A stretch of 45,338 nucleotides of DNA from UBA2897 sp036733925 (GTDB lineage: Bacteria; Bacillota; Negativicutes; Selenomonadales; Selenomonadaceae), in assembly GCA_036733925.1 (NCBI GenBank), contig DAIMZO010000020.1:1-45338 (forward strand), in the 5' to 3' direction. Shown here piece after piece: positions 22,279-30,251 of this stretch. The first letter of the stretch is position 1. Each line of letters starts with the position of its first letter. Made by a program: the position numbers and the translations under genes. A model generated the notes under the pieces. It saw only the letters and a list, made by a program, of their open reading frames with translations, was not told the origin of the DNA and made no database searches.

Positions 22279-24387
22279 TTATTTTCTCGAAACCTGAAGC
22301 GTCGCGTGCACGACGTTGTCGATGATGTACTTCGTCGTGAACTTCGTCTCCGCGATGTCTTTCGCTTCGTTTTTCTTCTTTTCGCCGAGCAGGTCGACCT
22401 TATGCGCTGGCTTTGCCTTCGCTGCGGCCTCCGCCGCCTTCTGTGCACGGCGCAGGGCCTCTTTCTTCTGCTTGTCGGTGAGCGGCCCCGCCGTCTGGCT
22501 CGGCCCCACGATGATCTCGTTGTTGCGGCCGTTCTTCATGAGGTTCTCGAGCTTCTGCGCGGTCGTCTGCTGCTTGGTATCGGCGCTCGTGACGTCGACC
22601 CCGCTCTGCTGCAGGAGCAGCAGGCTCGTGACCGGCACGAGCCCGCCGCCGCGGATATCGAGCTGCAAGGCGCCCTCGGGCTGATTCTCCGGCACCTTGT
22701 AGCGGATCAGCAGCGTCTCCTTGTCGCGGCGGTACGGCTTGATCGTCGTCGTGAACGTCACCGTGTCGCCTGGCTTCACCTTCGACTTGTCCGGGATGGC
22801 GGACAAGATCGAGGCGGACTTGCGCTCCGCGTCGTAGGTCACATCGGCCTGCACATCGAGGATATCAGACTCCTTCTCGGTGTTCGCGCAGATGATGTTC
22901 AGCGCCTGCATGAGCTCCGATACGGCAATCTGGCCGACATCCGAGGTGTTGTAGAACATATTGCTGCGCTCGACCTTGCCGGACGGAACCGCGTTCGTGC
23001 GGATCGTGAAATGCACGTCCGCCGTGCCCTCAGCGAGGTTGTCCGTCGTCTTGCTGATGGCGGAATACACGATGCCGCCCGACAGCTGCGAGAGGAAGCC
23101 CTCGTCGTAGGCGATGCGGGACTCATAGGTCTCCGTGCGCCCGAGCGTGTTGTCCTTCACCTTGACGCGCAGCGGCACGCAGGCCGGGAACTCCCCGAGC
23201 GTGCCGGCGATGCCCGTCGTGCGGTCCTGGCTGATGCGGCCGAGCACGCTGCCGATGTTGCCGAGCTTCATGCCGTTGCTGACGCCGCTGATCGTGCCGA
23301 TGATCGTCGCATCCGTCATGAAATAGTTGACATTGCCGCGCTGCAGGAACGGATGGCCGAACGCCACGACTTTCTTGCCGTCGACCGCCGTGACCGTGCC
23401 CGTCGCACCGACGGCGAAGTCGCCGTACGCCATCGCGGCGCCGACCGTCTGGCCGGGCTTGAGCGTCGCATTGTAGTCGAATTCCTGCTGCTCCGCAGCC
23501 GTCGGCCCGCTCATCGGCAGGAACCGGAACTGTCCCGGGAACTGCTGGTTCAGGAAACGGATGCCCGCCGGGTTGAAGCCCGAGACAAAGAGCGTGGTCT
23601 TCTCGCCATCGGTCTTCGCCCCCTGCTCGTCCTGCGGCTCCGTTTCCTCACCGGAAACCGGCACGCCGGGCGCGACCCGCACCGCTTCAGCGGGCGCGGC
23701 GGCCTGCGCCGGCTCGTCTGCCGTTTTCTGCTTCGAGCCGTCTTTTGCCGAGGCGTTCTTTTCCGGCGCGTTCTTTTCCGGCGCGTTCTGCTTCTCTTTG
23801 ACCTTTGCGAGCTCCGCGTCGACCTTCGCTTCGGTTTCCGCCGACATCACCGGCTTCTTGCCCGATTTGTCCTTATCCGCTTTTTCCGCCTTGGCCGCCG
23901 CTTCCTCGGCCTTCTTCTTGTCGGCGAGGTATTTCTTCAGGTCAAAGGTGCGCATCCGGGTCTTGTTCTTGCTGTCCGGCAGGCTCCAGAGCGCAGTCAT
24001 GCCCTCAATCGGGCGGATGAAGAAGGTATACGGCGTCATTTCCTTCAGGCCGGCGGCGACGGCTCCGACGAGCCGGCCGTTCACATAGACCGGGCTGCCG
24101 CTCATGCCCTGCAGGATACCACCGACCTGATGGATCAGCGGGCCCTCCGCCCGCGCCATGATCATCGGGTCCGCGCCCTTGCCTTCGCCGAGCACACCGA
24201 CGATGGTGACCGGGAACGGCTGGATCTTCCCCGAGCTGTCGAGAACCGTCCAGGCCGTCCCCCGCATGCCCTCCTGCACCTCATGGAGAGGCAGGATCGG
24301 CGCCATCGCCCACGCAGAGAGCGGCTGTCCGGCGATCAGCCACGCGGCGATGCCGGCGGCAGCCATCTTCTTTACGAATTTATGCAA
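22279..24387 (-). CDS. Secreted S55 (SpoIVB-type) serine peptidase
   Basis: The chosen start is TTG at 24387, because GAGGTG lies 6 bases before it; the ATG at 24405 has no close ribosome site. The protein then starts MHKFVKKMAAAGIAAWLIAG, a signal peptide, and has 702 residues. The S55 serine motif GGILQGMSGSPVYVNG lies near residue 95. A long Lys/Ala/Glu/Pro-rich segment (about 150-260) follows. The second conserved block, VVAFGHPFLQRGNVNYF, comes near residue 350, then LGRISQDRTTGIAGTLGEFP. The C-terminal third contains a charged Ala/Lys tail. Substrates are unknown; its position between an envelope glycosidase and murA suggests cell-envelope work. A -10 box TATAAT lies at 24434-24429. Confidence 0.85.
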   Translation of the reverse strand: MHKFVKKMAAAGIAAWLIAGQPLSAWAMAPILPLHEVQEGMRGTAWTVLDSSGKIQPFPVTIVGVLGEGKGADPMIMARAEGPLIHQVGGILQGMSGSPVYVNGRLVGAVAAGLKEMTPYTFFIRPIEGMTALWSLPDSKNKTRMRTFDLKKYLADKKKAEEAAAKAEKADKDKSGKKPVMSAETEAKVDAELAKVKEKQNAPEKNAPEKNASAKDGSKQKTADEPAQAAAPAEAVRVAPGVPVSGEETEPQDEQGAKTDGEKTTLFVSGFNPAGIRFLNQQFPGQFRFLPMSGPTAAEQQEFDYNATLKPGQTVGAAMAYGDFAVGATGTVTAVDGKKVVAFGHPFLQRGNVNYFMTDATIIGTISGVSNGMKLGNIGSVLGRISQDRTTGIAGTLGEFPACVPLRVKVKDNTLGRTETYESRIAYDEGFLSQLSGGIVYSAISKTTDNLAEGTADVHFTIRTNAVPSGKVERSNMFYNTSDVGQIAVSELMQALNIICANTEKESDILDVQADVTYDAERKSASILSAIPDKSKVKPGDTVTFTTTIKPYRRDKETLLIRYKVPENQPEGALQLDIRGGGLVPVTSLLLLQQSGVDVTSADTKQQTTAQKLENLMKNGRNNEIIVGPSQTAGPLTDKQKKEALRRAQKAAEAAAKAKPAHKVDLLGEKKKNEAKDIAETKFTTKYIIDNVVHATLQVSRK

Positions 24388-24428
24388 AGGATTCACCTCA
24401 TTCATTGCGAAACGTGTATACCTTCCAT

Positions 24429-24434
24429 ATTATA
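24429..24434 (-). promoter_or_regulatory. Possible -10 box upstream of the S55 peptidase gene
   Basis: A perfect TATAAT lies 42 bases before the TTG start on the minus strand, but no good -35 box is found 16-18 bases upstream. The gene may also be read from the preceding AMIN/glycosidase gene. Confidence 0.4.
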
Positions 24435-24473
24435 TCATAATCCGGGCAAAAAGATAGCCCTCATCCTGTGGTT

Positions 24474-25958
24474 TCATTTCGTTTTCGGCAAAACGAGCAG
24501 GGCCGCGCCGACCGAGCGCTCGTTCCCGTCGGACGGGGAGTTCACGACCTGCCCGCCGACGACAAGCTCGGACGAGCCGCCCCCATCGAAATTGATCGCG
24601 TCGACCGCGCCGAACTTCTTGAGGAGGTAGGCCCATTCCGTGAGCGTCAGGCCGTGGCTCGAGGCCTGACGCCCGTCGACGACGCCAAGCAGGTAGTCGC
24701 CGTTCGCCATCACCGCGATGGCCGAGCGCGGCGCGCGCCCGTAGCGGATATCGCCCGGAAACTCCTCCTCCGCGGCCGTCACATGCACCGCGCCATGCTC
24801 GAGCAGGCGGGGACCGGCGCCGACCATCTGCACGGCCTGGTTCCATGGCGAGCCGAGCTCCTGCGTGATCGTCACGCGGTCGCCGACCTTGACATTGGCG
24901 AACGCGTCCTTCGCCTTGCCATGCGCCGAGACGACCCAGCCATCCTTCGGGATGGGGGAGTTCTGCTGGTGGATAGCCGTCACGACGCCGCCCTCGCCGA
25001 CGTATTCCATGCCGTACTCGTTCGTCTGCGTCGTCGCGCCGTAGCAGCGGTTGTAGAGCGTCACGCTGTCCTCCGCGCGCTCCGCGTCAACGCCGCCGAC
25101 CGGCTGCGTGATGCCGTCGATGGTCACCGAGCCGTCGTAGCTGACCTTGCCGAACACCGGCGACCCATCCGGCAGGATGCCGAACGCCGAGCGCGTGTAG
25201 TAGGTCGTGCCGACGACCTGCCCATCGATCTTCGTGTCGCCGATGAGCTCGCCGTTCCAGTTGAAATACGACGCGTTGATTGCGGCGAGCGCCTGATAGC
25301 GGTCCGAGATGCCGCTGACCGTCTCAACCCCCGGAATCTTGCCGCGGCCGAGCGCCGGCTTCACCGTGTAGCGGTTATGGTCCGCCTCGACGAAATAGGC
25401 CGTGACCTTGCCATCGTCGTCCCAGTACACATAGGTTTTCTTCGTGAGGCCCGGTGCCATCTCCTCCTCGTAGGTGTTCTTCGGATCCTTTTGTACGGCA
25501 CCGGAGCCCGCAACTGCCTGCGGCACGCTCTTTTTCGCCTGCGCGTCATCGCTGACGGCCTCGGACGCCGGCAGGATGTCGATGAAGACACGCGCCGGGC
25601 TGTGCAGGTTGCTGACCTTGTAGGAGAGGCCAGATTTCAGGTGCAGGGTCACGAGCAGGTGCCCGGCCTTCTCCGCATAGGTCACGCTCGAGACTCTAGA
25701 AGTCTGAATCGGCACCTGACGGAAATGGCGGTCTGAGACGCCCTGGAAGTCGATCGTGACCGTCCGGCCGTCTGCCGAAGGCTTCACATCGTAGAGCGGC
25801 GTCTCCGACAGGTCAAAGACGATACGGTCATGCTCGGTCCCGCTGTGGTAGCGCACATCCTGCATCGCAGGCGATGCCAGCGCCATCGCGGACGCAGAGA
25901 GCCAGAGCCCCACGCCAGCCGCCAAAACCTTTTTCCACCGATTCCCATTGACCCACAT
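24474..25958 (-). CDS. AMIN domain and phosphodiester glycosidase (NAGPA-like) exported protein
   Basis: The protein of 494 residues begins with a signal peptide (about 1-30). An AMIN domain follows (about 30-130: HDRIVFDLSETPLYDVKPS, VFIDILPAS), a module that often binds peptidoglycan or places proteins at the wall. The C-terminal half (about 200-494) is the phosphodiester glycosidase/NAGPA fold: AAINASYFNW, PRSAIAVMANGDYLLGVVDGR, GLTLTEWAYLLKKFGAVDAINFDGGGSSELV, and the final NERSVGAALLV. In animals the fold removes GlcNAc from phosphodiesters; the bacterial substrate is unknown but may be a wall or exopolymer phosphodiester. The ATG at 25958 follows CAGGAGGC. It probably heads the run to the S55 peptidase, murA and OYE genes. 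Confidence 0.88.
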   Translation of the reverse strand: MWVNGNRWKKVLAAGVGLWLSASAMALASPAMQDVRYHSGTEHDRIVFDLSETPLYDVKPSADGRTVTIDFQGVSDRHFRQVPIQTSRVSSVTYAEKAGHLLVTLHLKSGLSYKVSNLHSPARVFIDILPASEAVSDDAQAKKSVPQAVAGSGAVQKDPKNTYEEEMAPGLTKKTYVYWDDDGKVTAYFVEADHNRYTVKPALGRGKIPGVETVSGISDRYQALAAINASYFNWNGELIGDTKIDGQVVGTTYYTRSAFGILPDGSPVFGKVSYDGSVTIDGITQPVGGVDAERAEDSVTLYNRCYGATTQTNEYGMEYVGEGGVVTAIHQQNSPIPKDGWVVSAHGKAKDAFANVKVGDRVTITQELGSPWNQAVQMVGAGPRLLEHGAVHVTAAEEEFPGDIRYGRAPRSAIAVMANGDYLLGVVDGRQASSHGLTLTEWAYLLKKFGAVDAINFDGGGSSELVVGGQVVNSPSDGNERSVGAALLVLPKTK

Positions 25959-26009
25959 CAAAAAATGCCTCCTGAATAAATATAAAAGTCAGCTGCCGTA
26001 AGAATGGGG

Positions 26010-26161
26010 AAAGCCTTCCCCTGAGGGGAAGGTGGCTGCCCAGAGAGCAGACGGATGAGGTGTTGACGACAGGTTTGAAGAACATCTCAATGTACCTCTA
26101 CCTGGCAGCCACACCTCATCCACCGCTTACGCGGTTCCCCTTCCTCTATGAGGAAGGCTAT
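26010..26161. repeat. Two inverted copies of a GC-rich dispersed repeat
   Basis: The left copy (about 26010-26062) has the hairpin GCCTTCCCCTGAGGGGAAGG, then GTGGCTGCC and GGATGAGGTGT. The right copy (about 26104-26160), read on the opposite strand, has GCCTTCCTCATAGAGGAAGG, a GAACCGCGTAAGCGGT hairpin, GGATGAGGTGTGGCTGCC. The two face each other, separated by about 40 unique bases. The same arm is used as terminator at 10102-10165 and 10923-10949. The right copy lies just after flgJ and may end its transcript. It resembles the short palindromic repeats common in gut Firmicutes. Confidence 0.8.
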
Positions 26162-26208
26162 TTTGTTATGCGACAGCCCCTTTTTCGGTTCTATCCCTTT
26201 GCCCGCGC

Positions 26209-26682
26209 TCAGAGCGTGCTCGTCTTCTTTGCTGCAGCGGGCTGCTGCGCCGCGAGCTTTGCCTGCGCCGCCTTGTCCTGCGCGAGAACCTGCGGCGATA
26301 GCTGCTTGTAGAGCATATCGGCGAGGCCGATGCCGCCCGACGCCGCGACGTTCTTCATCATCTCCGTGTCCTGGAAGTCCTTGAAGATGGACATCGCGTT
26401 CGACTCGCCGAACAGCGGATCCTTCGGCACAGTATTGCGCATCTCCTTGTACATCAGCGACAGGAACATGGACTCGAAGCCCTTGCAGGCCTCCTTGAGC
26501 TGCTTGTCCTGCGCGCTCAGGGACTGCGCGTTCACGATATGCTTGCCCGTCTTTTCCTCGAGGCGCTGTGCGCGCTCGAGCATCTGCTGGAAGTTCTGTC
26601 CCTTGGCGCGCTCGGCCAGCGAAGAAATGCTACTGCTCATCGCGCCGGTGCCGAGCCCTGCAGATAGTGGCTGTATCGTCAT
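26209..26682 (-). CDS. flgJ: FlgJ-like rod-binding protein, without a muramidase domain
   Basis: The 157-residue protein matches only the N-terminal rod-capping half of enteric FlgJ. The conserved core is KQLKEACKGFESMFLSLMYKEMR, followed by the region with MSIFKDFQDTEMMKNVAASGGIGLADMLYKQL. It should guide assembly of the flagellar rod in the periplasm. The usual peptidoglycan hydrolase domain is absent, so another enzyme must open the wall; the glucosaminidase at 39607-41010 is a candidate by inference. It is the last gene of the flg run, 12 bases after flgI. Confidence 0.9.
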   Translation of the reverse strand: MTIQPLSAGLGTGAMSSSISSLAERAKGQNFQQMLERAQRLEEKTGKHIVNAQSLSAQDKQLKEACKGFESMFLSLMYKEMRNTVPKDPLFGESNAMSIFKDFQDTEMMKNVAASGGIGLADMLYKQLSPQVLAQDKAAQAKLAAQQPAAAKKTSTL

Positions 26683-26694
26683 CGTCTCACCTCA

Positions 26695-27828
26695 TCAGAT
26701 AATCTGGAGCTCCGCGTGCAGGGCGCCCGAAGCCTTCAGCGCTTGCAGGATGGAGATCGTGTCGCGCGGCGTCGCGCCGACCGCGTTCAGCGCGCCGACG
26801 ATGTCGCTGACGTTCGCCGTGGCCGGCAGGACAATGGTATTGGCCTTGTCCTCCTTCGCGTTCACCTTCGTATTCTTCGCGGTGACCGTCGAGCCGTACG
26901 AGAACGGCGCCGGCTGGCTCGTCTGGCGGTTCTTCTCGACGTGGATGGTCAGGCCGCCCTGCGTGATCGCGACCTCGTCGACCGAGACGTCGCCGCCCAT
27001 GACGATCGTGCCCGTGCGCTCATTGACGATAACCTTCGCTGCGTGATCCGGCATGACCGGCAGTTCCTCGATGCTCGAGACGAAGTTCACGACGTTGTCC
27101 TTGTAGAATGCCGGCACGCTGATATCGACGCGCCCCGGGTTCGTCGCCTTCGCGATGCTGCCGTACTGCGCATTGATGGCCGACGCGATGCGCGCCGCCG
27201 TCGTGAAGTCCGGCTGCGCAAGCGACAGCGAGAGCTGCCCGTCATTCGGCAGGCCGTCCTCCACCGTGCGCTCGACGATTGCACCGTTCGGCGTCGTGCC
27301 GACCGTCGGGAAGTTCTTCTGCACGTTCGAGCCGCCGCCGCGCGCCTGGAAGCCGCCTGTCGAGACCGCGCCCTGCGCGACCGCGTAGACCTTGCCGTCA
27401 GCCGCGAGCAGCGGGGTCTGCAAGAGCGTGCCGCCCTGGATGCTGTCCGCGTCGCTCATCGACGAGACGGTCACATCGATCGTGTCGCCCTCGCGCACGA
27501 ACGGCGGCAGGGTCGCCGTGACCATGACTGCCGCGACGTTATCCGCCTTCAGCGAGCCCTGTGCGACCGCGATGCCGTAGCGGCGCAGCATGTTTGCGAT
27601 GGACTGCACCGTCTCGATTGAGCTGTTCGAGTCGCCCGTGCCGTTCAGGCCGACGACGATGCCGTAGCCCTGCAATTGGTTGCTGCGCACGCCCTGCACC
27701 TTCGAGATATCCTTGATGCGCGTGATCGCGGACGCGGCCTCTGTGGCCGTCGGGAGCGCGGCCGCGAATGCGGCGCACGCCATGAGGCCGGCGAGGACGC
27801 CCGCGAGCGCCTGTTTCAACCTTTTCAT
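26695..27828 (-). CDS. flgI: Flagellar P-ring protein
   Basis: FlgI forms the ring around the rod in the peptidoglycan layer. The 377-residue protein has a signal peptide (1-31) and the family start ITRIKDISKVQGVRSNQLQGYGIVVGLNGTGDS. Further conserved parts are NVAAVMVTATLPPF, GDTIDVTVSSMSDADSIQGGTLLQTPL, NPGRVDISVP and the end DIVGALNAVGATPRDTISILQALK. TAGGAGGC lies 5 bases before the ATG. A P-ring and L-ring are built by organisms with an outer membrane, which supports a diderm cell. Confidence 0.96.
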   Translation of the reverse strand: MKRLKQALAGVLAGLMACAAFAAALPTATEAASAITRIKDISKVQGVRSNQLQGYGIVVGLNGTGDSNSSIETVQSIANMLRRYGIAVAQGSLKADNVAAVMVTATLPPFVREGDTIDVTVSSMSDADSIQGGTLLQTPLLAADGKVYAVAQGAVSTGGFQARGGGSNVQKNFPTVGTTPNGAIVERTVEDGLPNDGQLSLSLAQPDFTTAARIASAINAQYGSIAKATNPGRVDISVPAFYKDNVVNFVSSIEELPVMPDHAAKVIVNERTGTIVMGGDVSVDEVAITQGGLTIHVEKNRQTSQPAPFSYGSTVTAKNTKVNAKEDKANTIVLPATANVSDIVGALNAVGATPRDTISILQALKASGALHAELQII

Positions 27829-27934
27829 TTCTGCCTCCTATGAGACTTTGCTTGCCTTCTGTGGATGCTGTGCCCTCCGTGACGCCGGAAGAACGCCTGT
27901 CCCCGATTCCGCCGCATTTCCGGACGGCGGCCAC

Positions 27935-28546
27935 TCAGAACAGGATATTGAAGATCTGCGTCAGGATGCCCTGCCGCTGCTTCGCATTCAGCGGGCCCTT
28001 GCCGTCGAACTTCACGGTCGCATCGGCGATCTTCGTCGACGGGATCGTGTTGTTGACCGTCACGTCATCCTGCCGGCAGACGCCGCGGAACGTGATCTTG
28101 TGCTCGTCCTTGTTCTGCCAGATGGACTGCGAGCCCTCGACGACCATGTTGCCGTTCGGCTGCACCTCGGTCACCGTGACCGTGACGTTCGCCGCGACGC
28201 TGTTCGTCGAGGTCGCCGAACCCTTGGCCGTCGACGAGTCCGACCCGCTCGCCGACGCCGCGCGCAGGAAGTCGAAGATCCCGACGCCCGTGCCGAGCGA
28301 CACGTTGCCGGACTTCGTGTTCGAGCGAGACTTCGACGTCGATGTCGACGTGGACTCCGCGATCACGATGGTCAGGATATCCCCGACGTCGTGCGCCTTG
28401 CGATCCGCGAAAATGCTGTGATACCCCGGCCCGTCCGACCAGAGCGACCGCGCCGAGGCGCTTGCCGGCGCCAGCACCTGCAACATAGAGATGCCGAGCA
28501 GGCCGGCGAGCACGGCCGCCGTGAGTTTCTTCTTCGTATGCATCAT
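27935..28546 (-). CDS. flgH: Flagellar L-ring protein without a lipobox cysteine
   Basis: FlgH forms the ring in the outer membrane. From the ATG at 28546 (GAGGTG six bases upstream) the protein has 203 residues. Family motifs are RSLWSDGPGYHSIFADRKAHDVGDILTIVI, VAANVTVTVTEVQPNGNMVVEGSQ and the C-terminal NTIPSTKIADATVKFDGKGPL. The N-terminus is a cleavable-type signal ending ASASA. There is no cysteine where enteric FlgH is lipidated, so anchoring must differ. An open frame continues far upstream through flgA in another phase and should be ignored. Confidence 0.94.
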   Translation of the reverse strand: MMHTKKKLTAAVLAGLLGISMLQVLAPASASARSLWSDGPGYHSIFADRKAHDVGDILTIVIAESTSTSTSKSRSNTKSGNVSLGTGVGIFDFLRAASASGSDSSTAKGSATSTNSVAANVTVTVTEVQPNGNMVVEGSQSIWQNKDEHKITFRGVCRQDDVTVNNTIPSTKIADATVKFDGKGPLNAKQRQGILTQIFNILF

Positions 28547-28569
28547 GGTTTGCACCTCTTGCTTCCGCG

Positions 28570-29331
28570 TTATCCAACCTCTACCGTATGCGCGTCGATG
28601 ACGCGGCCTCCGAGGATCTTGCCGGAGCGCGCGTTGCGCACGCGGATCCACTTGCCGACGCGACCGCGCTGCATCGCGAAGCCGTCCGTCTTCACCTCGA
28701 CGCCGTTCACCTGCGTGACGAGCGTCACCGGCGCGCCGCTCTCGAGCACAATCGGGTTCTGCAGAAAATCGGCGAGCACCGGCGTCCCGGCCTTGATGAA
28801 CCGCGCCGGCACGCGCCCGTCGATTTCCTTGCTTTCTTTCAGATAGGACGTTGCCGGGAGATCCACCTCGACCTCTTTGGTGAGGACATCCGCTGCCTCG
28901 ATGGTCTTCTCGATCGGCAGATCCCGCGCCGCGACCAGCACCGTCGCATAGACCCGCACGCGGTAGTAGAGCACGACCCGCCGGTAGAAGTTCCCGTCCA
29001 CGTAGACGGAAATGGTGACCGGCGTCAAGCCGGTATAGCTGATCCCCTTCGGCAGGTCGACCTCGCAGATCAGCTGCCCGGCCGGCGCCTGCACCGCGCG
29101 CGGCGTGCGCGAGAGGCTGACGGCATGCCGGCGCGTCTCCTTGGCTGCCGTCAGCGCCTGCTCGATCTTCGTCCGGCCGAGCCCATCGAGGTACTCTGCC
29201 GAGATCGCGTTCGGGAACCGTTCCTGCTGCGTGCCGCCGCCATAGGCCAGCGCCGGCGGAGACGCAGATAGACAGAAACAGCCACCCCATAGCAAGCATA
29301 GAATGGCCAGTATAATCTGTTTACTTTTCAT
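28570..29331 (-). CDS. flgA: Flagellar P-ring assembly chaperone
   Basis: FlgA is a periplasmic chaperone for FlgI. The 253-residue protein begins with a hydrophobic signal segment (about 1-30). The C-terminal half is an SAF domain: VLVAARDLPIEKTIEAADVLTKEVEVDL, GRVPARFIKAGTPVLADFLQ, GAPVTLVTQVNGVEVKTDGFAMQ and GKWIRVRNARSGKILGGRVI. Its ATG overlaps the flgG stop by one base (TGATG), so translation is coupled. It sits directly before flgH and flgI, as expected for its role. Confidence 0.93.
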   Translation of the reverse strand: MKSKQIILAILCLLWGGCFCLSASPPALAYGGGTQQERFPNAISAEYLDGLGRTKIEQALTAAKETRRHAVSLSRTPRAVQAPAGQLICEVDLPKGISYTGLTPVTISVYVDGNFYRRVVLYYRVRVYATVLVAARDLPIEKTIEAADVLTKEVEVDLPATSYLKESKEIDGRVPARFIKAGTPVLADFLQNPIVLESGAPVTLVTQVNGVEVKTDGFAMQRGRVGKWIRVRNARSGKILGGRVIDAHTVEVG

Positions 29332-30122
29332 CAGCGCTTCAGGCCGTTCGCGATCTCGAGCATGGAGTCGGACGTCGTGATGGCCTTCGAGTTCGATTCG
29401 TACGCGCGCTGCGAGATGATCATGTTGACCATTTCCTCGACGATCTGCACGTTCGACATCTCGAGTGTGTCCTGTGTCAGCGTGCCCGCGCCTTCCTCGC
29501 CCGGGTTGCTCTCGATCGGATCGCCCGACGCGTCCGAGACGACGAACAGGTTCTTGCCGATGGCCTTCAGGCCGGACGGGTTCACGAAACGCGCGAGCGT
29601 GATCTGGCCCGCCTGCTGCGTCGTGCCGCCCGATGGCGTGAACGAGACCTGCCCGTCCCCGGCGATGACGATGGAGTCCGCCGGCGCGTTCTCATCAATC
29701 GTGATGCCGTCCGCGAGCGGATAGCCGTCCGACGTCACCATGCGACGCTGCGAGTCCAGCTTGAACGAGCCGTCGCGCGTATAGGCCGTCGTGCCGTCCG
29801 GCAGCGTGATGCGGAAGAATCCCTCGCCCTGGATGCCGACATCCGTCGGCACATCCGTCGTCTGCAGGGGGCCCTGCGTGAACACGCGGTTCGTCGCCGC
29901 GACGCGCGTGCCGAGACCGACCTGCAGGCCCGTCGGGTACTGGCTGTCCGCACCGCTCTGCGCGCCGGCGTCGCGGATGGTCTGATAGACGAGATCCTGG
30001 AACTCCGCGCGGACCTTCTTGCCGCCATACGTATTGACATTCGCGATGTTGTTCGCGATGACATCCATATTCGTCTGCTGACCCTTCATCCCCGAAGCCG
30101 CAGACCAAAGTGCACGCATCAT
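29331..30122 (-). CDS. flgG: Flagellar distal rod protein (FlgG/FlhP)
   Basis: The 263-residue protein opens MMRALWSAASGMKGQQTNMD and VIANNIANVNTYG, the rod/hook N-terminal helix motif. The mid part contains GEGFFRITLPDGTTAYTRDGSFKLD. The C-terminus MSNVQIVEEMVNMIISQRAYESNSKAI matches FlgG. It builds the distal rod that passes through the P and L rings. AGGGGGAA lies upstream of the first ATG at 30122; the next codon is also ATG. It follows flgF with a 129-base gap that contains a GC-rich hairpin. Confidence 0.95.
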   Translation of the reverse strand: MMRALWSAASGMKGQQTNMDVIANNIANVNTYGGKKVRAEFQDLVYQTIRDAGAQSGADSQYPTGLQVGLGTRVAATNRVFTQGPLQTTDVPTDVGIQGEGFFRITLPDGTTAYTRDGSFKLDSQRRMVTSDGYPLADGITIDENAPADSIVIAGDGQVSFTPSGGTTQQAGQITLARFVNPSGLKAIGKNLFVVSDASGDPIESNPGEEGAGTLTQDTLEMSNVQIVEEMVNMIISQRAYESNSKAITTSDSMLEIANGLKR

Positions 30123-30206
30123 CTTTGCACGTTCCCCCTAAAAAATGAAAAGCAGTCCTATCTTTGCCTATCCTATATATCGATACTTTCCGTGAAAACT
30201 TAACTC

Positions 30207-30237
30207 CTGAGGGCCGCGGGTCGCCCGCCGCCCTCAG
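30207..30237 (-). other. GC-rich hairpin between flgF and flgG
   Basis: CTGAGGGC and GCCCTCAG pair perfectly around a GC-rich 15-base loop. On the minus strand only GAGTTAAGTTTT follows, a poor U-run, so it may attenuate rather than stop transcription. Confidence 0.5.
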
Positions 30238-30251
30238 CCGTCAAAGCCCGT

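Noticed and set aside
27935..29299. A 454-codon frame that seems to fuse an upstream protein to FlgH
   Set aside because: The upstream part is the flgA gene read in the wrong phase; FlgH starts at 28546 with its own ribosome site.
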